Of a stretch of DNA of 64,000 nucleotides, positions 1 through 7,664 are shown one piece after another. The stretch is from an uncultured Bacilli bacterium (GTDB taxonomy: Bacteria; Bacillota_I; Bacilli_A; RF39; UBA660). Where the stretch lies: NCBI GenBank assembly GCA_934141145.1, contig CAKPCA010000001.1, forward strand, positions 49,197-113,196. Reading direction: 5' to 3'. The position numbers and the translations under genes are program-made. Position 1 is the stretch's first letter; every line of letters starts with the position of its first letter. The notes under the pieces are model-generated. The model was not told the origin of the DNA and searched no databases. It saw only the letters and a list, made by a program, of their open reading frames with translations.

Positions 1-45
1 AGAATATGAGAATTATAAATTTTTGAATAGTTTATTATCCTATAA

Positions 46-1113
46 TTATATTCTTGTGATTAAATTATTAAATTCATTATAACCAATAATACCTTCTTTT
101 TGCATTCTTCCAACTAAAATACCTGGGATAATATTATTATCTTTTGAAAATTTTCTTATCGTTTTTTCATTTATTATATTAATTTTAATAAAATCATCAT
201 ATGCATTTTTTGAAATCAATGTATTTTTAGCAAAATCATCAGCTTCTTTTTCTATAGAACTTTTTAATTCATTATCACCATCAATAAAAACTTCTTTTTT
301 ACTGTGCATAATTAAATGCGCTATTTCATGAAATAAAGTAAACCACAAAATATCATCTTTTTTTCCTCTATCACTTATCATAATTATTGCTTTATCTTTA
401 GTAATTTTGTATGAAACTCCATTTACATATGTATTTGGAAGATGTGGTTCAAATATAAGTGAGACACCACATTCTTTAAGTAATTCCTTTATTTCATCTA
501 TTTTATCAAGAAACAAATAACTAGTTAGGATTCTAATTTTTTCTACACTTTCCTTTAGTTTTATTATATCAAACTTAGGATATTCTATCTTGTTAGACTG
601 TATTTCTCCATACCTTAACCAGCAATATAATGATTCATAAGAAAAACTATCATTATCCTGTTTTCTAAATGCAAGTTTTCTTTTTAATTCTGTATTAAAA
701 CCTAAGGATGCGACTGAAAAAAATTTTCTTAAATTTACAACTCTCTCAAAAGGACTTCTGGTTATTTCTATATAATCCCAGTTTCTCTTTGACATTTCAT
801 TATATGGTATGTTTTTTAAATATTTTTCATCTTCGATAATAGAATCAAAATCTTTTTGTCTTTCAAGTACTTCTCTATAATTACTTTCAAGATTATTCCA
901 AAAACTAGCAGGAATATTAAAAACATATTCTAATTTAAGCGCTGTTGTTGTTGTAATAGGTGCCTTTCCTTTTATTATTTCATTAATTGTTTTTTTATTA
1001 ATACCAGTTTTATCAGATAAATCTAGTTGTGTCATACTATTTAATTCTAATAATTCTAAAATTGTATCACCTGGTACAATTACATATTCATTTAATTCAT
1101 ATCTTTTACTCAT
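46..1113 (-). CDS. HigA-type XRE antitoxin fused to ImmA/IrrE-like zinc peptidase
   Basis: 355 residues. Residues about 15-70 form an XRE helix-turn-helix of the HigA antitoxin type, ending in the FNIPASFWNNLE signature of that family. The C-terminal half carries an HExxH zinc site (HEIAH, residues 262-266) and a downstream EKEADDFA motif near 290, as in ImmA/IrrE (COG2856) metallopeptidases. It overlaps the upstream HigB-like toxin gene by 8 bases, so the two are translationally coupled. Expected role: bind toxin and repress the shared promoter; the peptidase may cleave a regulator or control antitoxin stability, which is inference. The fusion is longer than a plain HigA (about 100 residues). 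It could instead be an ImmA-type regulator in which the toxin pairing is incidental. Confidence 0.85.
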   Translation of the reverse strand: MSKRYELNEYVIVPGDTILELLELNSMTQLDLSDKTGINKKTINEIIKGKAPITTTTALKLEYVFNIPASFWNNLESNYREVLERQKDFDSIIEDEKYLKNIPYNEMSKRNWDYIEITRSPFERVVNLRKFFSVASLGFNTELKRKLAFRKQDNDSFSYESLYCWLRYGEIQSNKIEYPKFDIIKLKESVEKIRILTSYLFLDKIDEIKELLKECGVSLIFEPHLPNTYVNGVSYKITKDKAIIMISDRGKKDDILWFTLFHEIAHLIMHSKKEVFIDGDNELKSSIEKEADDFAKNTLISKNAYDDFIKINIINEKTIRKFSKDNNIIPGILVGRMQKEGIIGYNEFNNLITRI

Positions 1114-1438
1114 AATGTTTAGACACCTCCATTATTTCTATTTCTTTTATTTCCCTTAAATCTTCTATTACTATATTATTATCTTTTTGCTTAAATATTA
1201 ATCTATATTGCATAGTAATATTAATAGCAAAATAATCCTTTAAATCACCAGTTAATTTATGTCTTCTAAATGGAAGAGTTTGAGGTACATCCATTAAACA
1301 AACAAAAGATTTAAGTTCTTTTATTCTTTGAGGTAACCTTTTTGCCACATCAATTCCATATTTTTTAACTAACTCTTTATTATATTTAGGATTTTCACAG
1401 AGATTTTTAAGCTTATCATTTTTATATGTTAATTCCAT
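1106..1438 (-). CDS. HigB/RelE-superfamily toxin
   Basis: 110 residues from the ATG at 1438, which has GGGAGG six bases upstream; a longer reading from 1480 has no ribosome site and would run through the promoter. The fold signature fits HigB/ParE/RelE toxins: N-terminal basic helices, then LPFRRHKLTGDLKDYFAI and MQYRLIF strands, the usual C-terminal beta sheet. Family members are mRNA interferases acting on the ribosome. The order toxin-then-antitoxin is the higBA order. Active-site residues cannot be assigned with certainty without alignment. Confidence 0.8.
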   Translation of the reverse strand: MELTYKNDKLKNLCENPKYNKELVKKYGIDVAKRLPQRIKELKSFVCLMDVPQTLPFRRHKLTGDLKDYFAINITMQYRLIFKQKDNNIVIEDLREIKEIEIMEVSKHYE

Positions 1439-1480
1439 GTTGTTCCTCCCTTGATTTGATTTACTTAATAGGTTAATCAT

Positions 1481-1509
1481 ATTATAACAGTATTATTTTA
1501 AATTGTAAA
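1481..1509 (-). promoter_or_regulatory. Sigma-A type promoter of the toxin-antitoxin operon
   Basis: Read on the minus strand: TTTACA at 1504-1509, a 17-base spacer, and TATAAT at 1481-1486, about 40 bases before the toxin start. Confidence 0.7.
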
Positions 1510-1536
1510 TAATTTTGATTTACTTTTTTGGTAAAT
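1505..1536. promoter_or_regulatory. Candidate autoregulatory operator: three alternating half-sites
   Basis: GTAAAT (1505-1510), seven bases, ATTTAC (1518-1523), seven bases, GTAAAT (1531-1536). Adjacent half-sites are exact inverted repeats with 13-base periodicity, and the first overlaps the -35 box. This is the expected place for HigA-type repression. Confidence 0.55.
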
Positions 1537-1539
1537 TAA

Positions 1540-1563
1540 AAGAAAAGAACATTTTCTTTTCTT
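1540..1563 (-). terminator. Terminator after ffh
   Basis: Perfect 10-bp stem (AAGAAAAGAA / TTCTTTTCTT) with a four-base loop just past the ffh stop, followed on the minus strand by a T-rich run. The stem is almost entirely A-T. Confidence 0.5.
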
Positions 1564-1568
1564 ATATA

Positions 1569-2885
1569 TTAAAATGGCATCTTAAATGAACCATTACTGA
1601 ACATTTTCATCATTTTTTTACTTTGTTCGAACTGAGTTAATAATTTATTTACTTCTTGAACACTTGTTCCAGAACCTTTTGCTATTCTTATTTTTCTATT
1701 TGCTTTTATTATTTCTGGTTTTCTTCTTTCTTCAGGAGTCATAGAAAGAATTATTGCTTCTACTCTTGCCATGTCTTTTGGATCAATATTAATATTGTTT
1801 AATCCCATTTTTTTAGCACCTGGTATTAATTTTAACAATCCTTCTATTGAACCTAATTTCTTTATTTGTTTAAATTGCGCTAAAAAGTCTTCTAAATCAA
1901 ATTTACCTTTTTGCATTTTTTTAAATGTTTTTTCTGCATCTTTTTCATCTTCTTCAGTGTAAACAGATTCAACCTTTTCAACAAGAGACATAATATCTCC
2001 CATACCTAAAATTCTATTTACCATTCTTTCTGGATCAAATACTTCAAGTCCATCAAGTTTTTCAGAAGTACCTATAAATTTGATTGGAACATTTGTTAAG
2101 TGTCTAGCTGACAAGGCAACACCACCTTTAGTATCACCATCTAACTTAGTTAAAATAGTACCTGTAAGTGGTAGTTTATCATTAAATCCATTAATTACAT
2201 TAATAGCATCTTGACCAATCATACTATCTAATACAAGTAATATTTCATCAGGATTAAATTCTTCATTTAATGATTTTAATTCATTCATTAATTCTTCATC
2301 AACATGAAGTCTACCAGCAGTATCTATTAATATATAATCAAGTTTATTTTCTTTAGCATATTCTAATGCATTTCTAACTATTTCATTAGGATTTTTTACA
2401 CCTTCTTCATAAACTGGAATATTAAGTTCTTTACCAATAGTTTTTAATTGTTCTATTGCAGCTGGTCTATATATATCACATGCGACAAATAAAGGCTTTT
2501 TATTATATTTTTTTCTAAGTAAATTACCAAGTTTACCAATAGTTGTTGTTTTACCTGAACCTTGAAGACCTACAAGCATTAATATTGTAGGGTTCTTTTT
2601 AGTTTCTATTTCACTAGTCCCCTCACCAAGTAAATTAAGTAATTCATCTTTTAATATTTTTAAAAATACTTCACTTGGTTTTAAACTTTTTCTTACTTCT
2701 TCACCAAGTGCTTTTTCTTTAACATTATTTGTAAATTCTTTAACTACTTGATAGTTAACGTCTGCTTCTAAAAGTGCAAGTCTAACTTCTCTTAAAACAT
2801 CACTTATATTATCTTCAGTTATAACTCCATATCCTTTTATTTTCTTCATTGCACTTTCTAATCTATCACTTAAATTTTCAAACAT
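1569..2885 (-). CDS. ffh: Signal recognition particle GTPase Ffh (SRP54)
   Basis: 438 residues, near the usual 445-450. N-terminal helical bundle, then the GTPase domain with Walker A GLQGSGKTT (106-114), the DTAGR motif, TKLDGD and GGVALS; then the methionine-rich M domain ending in a KKMMKMFSNG tail that binds SRP RNA and signal peptides. It delivers nascent membrane and secreted proteins to the membrane with FtsY. Starts at ATG after GGAGGATG. It is the last gene of ftsY-ylxM-ffh, whose gaps are 8 and 16 bases, so one transcript is likely. Confidence 0.98.
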   Translation of the reverse strand: MFENLSDRLESAMKKIKGYGVITEDNISDVLREVRLALLEADVNYQVVKEFTNNVKEKALGEEVRKSLKPSEVFLKILKDELLNLLGEGTSEIETKKNPTILMLVGLQGSGKTTTIGKLGNLLRKKYNKKPLFVACDIYRPAAIEQLKTIGKELNIPVYEEGVKNPNEIVRNALEYAKENKLDYILIDTAGRLHVDEELMNELKSLNEEFNPDEILLVLDSMIGQDAINVINGFNDKLPLTGTILTKLDGDTKGGVALSARHLTNVPIKFIGTSEKLDGLEVFDPERMVNRILGMGDIMSLVEKVESVYTEEDEKDAEKTFKKMQKGKFDLEDFLAQFKQIKKLGSIEGLLKLIPGAKKMGLNNINIDPKDMARVEAIILSMTPEERRKPEIIKANRKIRIAKGSGTSVQEVNKLLTQFEQSKKMMKMFSNGSFKMPF

Positions 2886-2901
2886 TATTCATCCTCCTAA
2901 A

Positions 2902-3201
2902 CTAATTATCAAGTATTTCTAACATACTGTTTCTTAATTTTTCATCTGCTTCTTTTAAAACTAATGTTCTAAGTTTATTTGTTTTATCTAAAAACTTTAA
3001 TTTTTCTTCATACTCTAGTAATTTATCACATGCTACTCTAAGTTGTTTATGCACAGCATTTCTGCTTACATTAAGATTCTCTGAGATTTCACTTAAGCTC
3101 AAATTATTAAAGTAATACTCTACGAAATAATTTTGTTGTGAACTTGTTAATAAATTACCATAATAGTCATAAAGAATTATTAAATTATTTATCTCATCCA
3201 T
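2902..3201 (-). CDS. ylxM: YlxM-family helix-turn-helix protein
   Basis: 99 residues with a sigma-70-region-4-like helix-turn-helix (LSLSEISENLNVSRNAVHKQ, about 33-52), as in the UPF0122/YlxM family. YlxM is encoded next to ffh in Firmicutes and has been reported to modulate SRP GTPase activity in streptococci. It sits between ftsY and ffh, with AGGTGAT before the ATG. Confidence 0.9.
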   Translation of the reverse strand: MDEINNLIILYDYYGNLLTSSQQNYFVEYYFNNLSLSEISENLNVSRNAVHKQLRVACDKLLEYEEKLKFLDKTNKLRTLVLKEADEKLRNSMLEILDN

Positions 3202-3209
3202 ATTATCAC

Positions 3210-4187
3210 CTACATCATTTCTTTAAATAGTCCATAAACATATTTTTCTAAGTCAAATACTCTTAAATCATCTATTTGTTCACCTAAACCAATAAATTTT
3301 ACAGGAATATTAACTTCGTCTTTTATTGCTAAAACTATTCCACCTTTTGCAGTACCATCAAGTTTAGTAAGTACGATACCGGTTATATTTGTTATCTCTT
3401 TAAAATTCTTTGCTTGACTTATTCCATTTTGTCCTGTTGTTGCATCTATTACAAGTAAAGTTTCTTGAGGAGCATTTGGTACTAAAGAAGAAATAACTCT
3501 ATTAACTTTTTCTAGTTCTTTCATTAAATTAACTTTATTTTGAAGTCTTCCTGCTGTATCTATTAATACTATGTCATAATTTTCATTTTTAGCTTTTTCT
3601 AGTGCTTGATATATAACGCTAGATGGATCTGCATTTTCCCTTCCAGATATTGTTTCAATACCTAATTTTTCTCCCCAATTTTTCAATTGTTCAACAGCAC
3701 CTGCTCTAAATGTATCACCAGCAACAAGCATAACTTTTTTACCCATATTTTTTTCTCTATTTGCAATTTTTGCAATTGATGTAGTTTTACCGACACCATT
3801 AACTCCTACAAATAAAATTACAGTAGGTCCTTCATTACTATAATTTATTTTATTTACAAGTATTTCATCATTTACATAAATAATAAATAATTCATCGACA
3901 ATTAGTTCTTTTAATTCTTCTGGATCGGTAATCTTTTCATTTTTAGCTCTTGTTACTAATCTATCCATAAAACTCATAACAGTATTTACACCAATATCTG
4001 CCATTATAAGTATTTCTTCTAATTCTTCAAAATATTCAAGATTTACCTTTTTATACTTCTTATTAAGTGAATTTAACTTTGATGTAAATTCCTCTCTTGT
4101 CTTTTTTAAACCTTTATCATATAAATCTTTTTCTTTAGTATCTTTATCTTTTTTTATTATATTTTTTAGTTTATTAAAAAATCCCAT
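3210..4187 (-). CDS. ftsY: SRP receptor GTPase FtsY
   Basis: 325 residues. A short charged N-terminal part precedes the NG domain: Walker A GVNGVGKTTS, DTAGRLQNK, and TKLDGTAKGG near the C-terminus. FtsY docks the SRP-ribosome complex at the membrane. The ATG at 4187 (MGFFNKLKN) is chosen because GGTGAT lies at correct spacing; the ATG four codons upstream has no ribosome site. The N-terminal A domain is very short, as in many Firmicutes. First gene of the SRP transcript. Confidence 0.97.
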   Translation of the reverse strand: MGFFNKLKNIIKKDKDTKEKDLYDKGLKKTREEFTSKLNSLNKKYKKVNLEYFEELEEILIMADIGVNTVMSFMDRLVTRAKNEKITDPEELKELIVDELFIIYVNDEILVNKINYSNEGPTVILFVGVNGVGKTTSIAKIANREKNMGKKVMLVAGDTFRAGAVEQLKNWGEKLGIETISGRENADPSSVIYQALEKAKNENYDIVLIDTAGRLQNKVNLMKELEKVNRVISSLVPNAPQETLLVIDATTGQNGISQAKNFKEITNITGIVLTKLDGTAKGGIVLAIKDEVNIPVKFIGLGEQIDDLRVFDLEKYVYGLFKEMM

Positions 4188-4226
4188 ATATATCACCATA
4201 ATAATTATATCATTTTAAGGCGCAAA

Positions 4227-4252
4227 AAAAAAGAAAAAGATTTTTCTTTTTT
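4227..4252 (-). terminator. A-T-only terminator after the Lys/Thr-rich protein gene
   Basis: Perfect 12-bp stem (AAAAAAGAAAAA / TTTTTCTTTTTT) with a two-base gap, directly after the stop at 4259; the minus strand reads into a T-run. It separates the gene from ftsY. Confidence 0.55.
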
Positions 4253-4258
4253 CTTTGA

Positions 4259-4576
4259 TTATGCTGCCATTACATATCCATATAAAATTAATGCAAACAT
4301 AACTACTACAAATACTAAAATTAAGGCATCAACCCAAACACCAAACATTGCAGTATCATTTGTTACCTTGAAACTTTTATCTGCATTTGAAATATTGCTA
4401 GATTGTCTTTTTACAGGTGCTTTTTTAGCAGTTGTTGTTCTTGTTACTGGTTTCTTAGCTACAGTTGTTCTTTTTGCTGTTGTTGTCTTTTTAGCAGCAG
4501 TGCTAGTTGTTTTTCTAGCAGTTGTAGTTTTTTTAGCTGCTGGTTTTTTAGTTGTAGTTTTCTTAGTTTCTGCCAT
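4259..4576 (-). CDS. Lys/Thr/Ala-rich, histone-tail-like tail-anchored membrane protein
   Basis: 105 residues, not recognised as a named family. Residues 1-60 are low complexity, built of AAKKTTT, TTTAKR and KKAPVKR-type units as in histone-H1-like and HU C-terminal tails, strongly basic. Residues about 78-104 are one hydrophobic segment (VDALILVFVVVMFALILYGY) ending at the C-terminus with no signal peptide, so the protein should be tail-anchored with the basic arm in the cytoplasm. DNA, RNA or polyphosphate binding at the membrane is inference. Starts at ATG after GGGAGAG. Confidence 0.8.
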   Translation of the reverse strand: MAETKKTTTKKPAAKKTTTARKTTSTAAKKTTTAKRTTVAKKPVTRTTTAKKAPVKRQSSNISNADKSFKVTNDTAMFGVWVDALILVFVVVMFALILYGYVMAA

Positions 4577-4683
4577 ATCACTCTCTCCCTTATCTTATTT
4601 TACACTTACTATTATATATGATTTTTTAGAAATAATCTAGAGTTTTTTCACTTTTTTATACAAAATATGTAAATAAAAAGAAA

Positions 4684-4705
4684 AAAGAACCTTTTACAGT
4701 TCTTT
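4684..4705 (-). terminator. Terminator after the coiled-coil protein gene
   Basis: Stem AAAGAAC / GTTCTTT with an eight-base loop, overlapping the stop codon at 4704; an A-run on the plus strand (T-run in the transcript) follows. Confidence 0.55.
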
Positions 4706-5822
4706 ATAATGATAATTTACCATCTTTAATGTCGCTTAAACTTGCATTTGTTATTATATCTCTTTTTTCTTTTAACAATTTTAATTTATTATTTATAGTA
4801 TCTAATTCTTTTTTTACTTGATTTCTTTCACTGTATAACTTATCAATGTCAATACCAGCTTCTTTTAAGTTAATACCCATAGATTCATTCCAAAGTGTAT
4901 TATATTCTTTTTTTATTTTGTTAACTTCTTTTATTGTTTCAATAATTTGAGCTTGTACCTCATCTAATTTATCAAATTTTACTCTTTCTTCAATAGAAAT
5001 TTCTCTTCCATTTTCATTAGTATACTTACTATTTTTAATTAAACCTTGCATTTCACTTATTAATTTTGACTTTTCATCTTCATAATGCTTTCTTGTTTCT
5101 TCTTTTGAAGCACTTGTACCCTTTATATTGTCAACTTCTGATTTGTTATTTTCAATTCTAACAAGTTCTGCTTTTATTTTTTGAATTCTTCTTAATTTAT
5201 CTGTAGCAGATTGTTCTTTTACTATTTCTGTTTCTTTTTTATTTGAAGTTTCTAACTTAGGTTCTTCTTTTGTATCAATAACTTTTTCGGCTTTAGGTTC
5301 TACCTTTGATTCTTCGCTTACTTTTGTTAAATTTTCAAGCATTAATTCTAGTAAATCAGCTTTTTTTGATTTATCATTTTTAATATTATTTTTAATGAAT
5401 GATTTTAAATTTTCCTCTTTTTCTTGATTACCTTCTATTTTCTGAAGCAGTTCATTTATTCTAGACATTTTTTCTTCATTAATAATTGCACCTTCTAAAT
5501 ATGCAACTACCGCTTGTTCAACATTTATATTTTCAAAATCAATAGTTGGTTCACCTTCTAATTCTTCTGATTCATCACTAGTAACTTTTGGCACTACTTT
5601 TGCCTTTTTCTTTAATCCTAATTTTTCTAATATTTTGTTAAATTTTTCATCGCTCCAAATACGAATATCACTACTATTTTTTTCTGCTTTTCTTAATTTT
5701 AATTTATCAAAAATACTAAGTTTACCTTCTTCTTTTGAAAATAAAGATTGTATTTTTTTAATTGGATGATGAAATGAATAACTTACTTTTGCAAATAATT
5801 TTATAATTTTTTCATTTTTCAT
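4704..5822 (-). CDS. Uncharacterised cytoplasmic coiled-coil protein
   Basis: 372 residues, no recognised family. Basic N-terminus (about 1-45), then a Glu/Lys-rich low-complexity linker (about 165-205), then long predicted coiled coils (about 205-355) such as KLRRIQKIKAELVRIENN. No signal peptide or membrane segment. It has its own good promoter and faces rnj divergently. A scaffold role is possible but unsupported. Confidence 0.75.
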   Translation of the reverse strand: MKNEKIIKLFAKVSYSFHHPIKKIQSLFSKEEGKLSIFDKLKLRKAEKNSSDIRIWSDEKFNKILEKLGLKKKAKVVPKVTSDESEELEGEPTIDFENINVEQAVVAYLEGAIINEEKMSRINELLQKIEGNQEKEENLKSFIKNNIKNDKSKKADLLELMLENLTKVSEESKVEPKAEKVIDTKEEPKLETSNKKETEIVKEQSATDKLRRIQKIKAELVRIENNKSEVDNIKGTSASKEETRKHYEDEKSKLISEMQGLIKNSKYTNENGREISIEERVKFDKLDEVQAQIIETIKEVNKIKKEYNTLWNESMGINLKEAGIDIDKLYSERNQVKKELDTINNKLKLLKEKRDIITNASLSDIKDGKLSL

Positions 5823-5855
5823 TTAAAATTCCCCCTTTTTCAAATGACGCGCATT

Positions 5856-5884
5856 ATAATATCAAAAAATATTATTTTTGTCAA
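5856..5884 (-). promoter_or_regulatory. Promoter of the coiled-coil protein gene
   Basis: Minus strand TTGACA (5879-5884), 17-base spacer, TATTAT (5856-5861). Confidence 0.6.
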
Positions 5885-5888
5885 ATTA

Positions 5889-5917
5889 TTGCAATAAAAT
5901 AAAAATAATAGTATAAT
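5889..5917 (+). promoter_or_regulatory. Promoter of the RNase J gene
   Basis: TTGCAA (5889-5894), 17 bases, TATAAT (5912-5917). It lies back to back with the divergent promoter, giving about a 50-base leader before rnj. Confidence 0.65.
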
Positions 5918-5966
5918 TATAGTCGTTAATCTTTATTTAACTTTAATATTAAGAAAGGAGATATTA

Positions 5967-7649
5967 ATGAAATTATTCGAAAACAATATGGATACTAAGG
6001 TTTTCGCATTAGGTGGACTTGGGGAAGTTGGAAAAAACATGTATTGCATAATGCATGGTAATGAATTAATAATTATTGATAGCGGTGTATTATTTCCTGA
6101 AGAGTCTTTATTAGGTATCGATTATGTTATTCCTGATTTTAATTTTCTTAAGAAAAATGAAAATAAGATAAAAGGACTATTTATAACACATGGACATGAA
6201 GATCATATAGGTAGTATTAACTTTTTACTTCAAACGGTTAATATTCCTGTTATATACGCACCTAATCAAGCGGCTAACCTTATTAAAAAGAAATTAGCAG
6301 ATAGAAATATGAGATATGATAATATTGTCATATTTGATGAAAATAGTAGATTTAAGTTTAAATATTTTGATATAGAATTTATTTCTACAACACATTCAAT
6401 TCCTGATAGTTATAGTATTGTTGTTAATACACCTAATGGTACTATAGTAGAAACAGGAGACTTTAAATTTGATTTAACACCTATTGGACCAATGGCAAAT
6501 TTACAAAAAATGGCAAGAATTGGTGAAAAAGGTGTAACACTTTTAATGAGTGAAAGTACTAATGCATTAAATCCTGGAATATCCCTTAGTGAATCTAGAG
6601 TAGATGCTACACTAAGTGACTTATTTCAAAGGCAAACTGGAAGAATTATAGTAGCAACATTTGCATCTAATGTATATAGATTAAAACATATAATAGAAAC
6701 ATGCAAAAGAAATAATAGAAAAGTTGCACTATTTGGTAGAAGTATGGAAACTCAAATAGAAATAGCAATAACATCTGGATATATAAAAGATACAAATATA
6801 TTTATAACACCAGAGGAAGCTAATAAAGCAAAACCAGAGGAAGTATGTTTATTATGTACAGGGTCTCAAGGTGAACCACTTGCAGCATTATCTAGAATTG
6901 CAAATGGTACAGATAGAAAAATAAAATTATTACCTACAGATACTGTTATATTCTCATCTTCACCAATTCCTGGTAATGCTGGTGCAGTTGCTAATACATT
7001 AAATAAATTAGCACTACAAGGTGTTAAAACTTATACAAATACATCATTAAATGAAATACATTCATCTGGGCATGCAAATCAAGAAGAATTAAAGTTAATG
7101 ATTAGATTAATGAAACCAAAATATTTAATGCCTATACATGGTGAATATAGAATGCTTAAATCTCATGCTGATTTAGCTGTAAGCTGTGATGTACCAAGAG
7201 AAAATACATTTATTATGCAAAATGGAGATGTTTTATCAATACTTAATGGTAAAGTAAGAAGAGATAAAAGCTTCCCATGTTATGATATTTATGTAGATGG
7301 TAATAGAATTGGAGATATTGGTAATATTGTTATCAAAGATAGAAAAATAATGGCTAACGATGGAATACTTGTTGTCATATGTAATATCAATCAATCTAAG
7401 AGACTATTACTTGGTAGAGTTAATATTACAACAAGAGGATTTGTATTAGTAAATGAAAATGAAGAACTATTAAAAGAAATTGAAAATAAAGCTTTCGAAG
7501 TAATAGTTAAAGAACTTAAAAATAAAAAGTTCAATTATAGTGACTTAAAAAGTCAGATTGTAAATGAACTTGCACCATTTTTACTTGAAAAAACTGGTAG
7601 AAAACCAATTGTTCTTCCTGTAATTATGGATATAAAAAATAGCGATTAA
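5967..7649 (+). CDS. rnjA: Ribonuclease J
   Basis: 560 residues, the family's usual length. Metallo-beta-lactamase fold with HGHEDH (75-80) as the zinc site, then beta-CASP motifs (FGRSMETQ, SSSPIPGN, and HSSGHANQEEL) and PIHGEYRML. RNase J is the 5'-3' exonuclease/endonuclease of mRNA decay and rRNA maturation in Firmicutes. Strong ribosome site GAAAGGAGA before ATG. The window shows one copy only, so rnjA versus rnjB is not decided. Transcribed toward pnp, another RNA-decay enzyme. Confidence 0.95.
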   Translation: MKLFENNMDTKVFALGGLGEVGKNMYCIMHGNELIIIDSGVLFPEESLLGIDYVIPDFNFLKKNENKIKGLFITHGHEDHIGSINFLLQTVNIPVIYAPNQAANLIKKKLADRNMRYDNIVIFDENSRFKFKYFDIEFISTTHSIPDSYSIVVNTPNGTIVETGDFKFDLTPIGPMANLQKMARIGEKGVTLLMSESTNALNPGISLSESRVDATLSDLFQRQTGRIIVATFASNVYRLKHIIETCKRNNRKVALFGRSMETQIEIAITSGYIKDTNIFITPEEANKAKPEEVCLLCTGSQGEPLAALSRIANGTDRKIKLLPTDTVIFSSSPIPGNAGAVANTLNKLALQGVKTYTNTSLNEIHSSGHANQEELKLMIRLMKPKYLMPIHGEYRMLKSHADLAVSCDVPRENTFIMQNGDVLSILNGKVRRDKSFPCYDIYVDGNRIGDIGNIVIKDRKIMANDGILVVICNINQSKRLLLGRVNITTRGFVLVNENEELLKEIENKAFEVIVKELKNKKFNYSDLKSQIVNELAPFLLEKTGRKPIVLPVIMDIKNSD

Positions 7650-7664
7650 TTAGTCGCTATTTTT
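7635..7664. terminator. Bidirectional terminator shared by rnj and pnp
   Basis: 11-bp perfect stem AAAAATAGCGA (7635-7645) / TCGCTATTTTT (7654-7664) with an eight-base loop. Both stop codons (rnj 7647-7649, pnp 7650-7652) lie in the loop. T-runs exist on both strands. Confidence 0.85.

Noticed and set aside
4368..4640. Plus-strand hydrophobic frames opposite the Lys/Thr-rich protein
   Set aside because: The complement of repeated AAK/TTT codons gives Val/Phe/Leu-rich noise. The minus-strand gene has the ribosome site.
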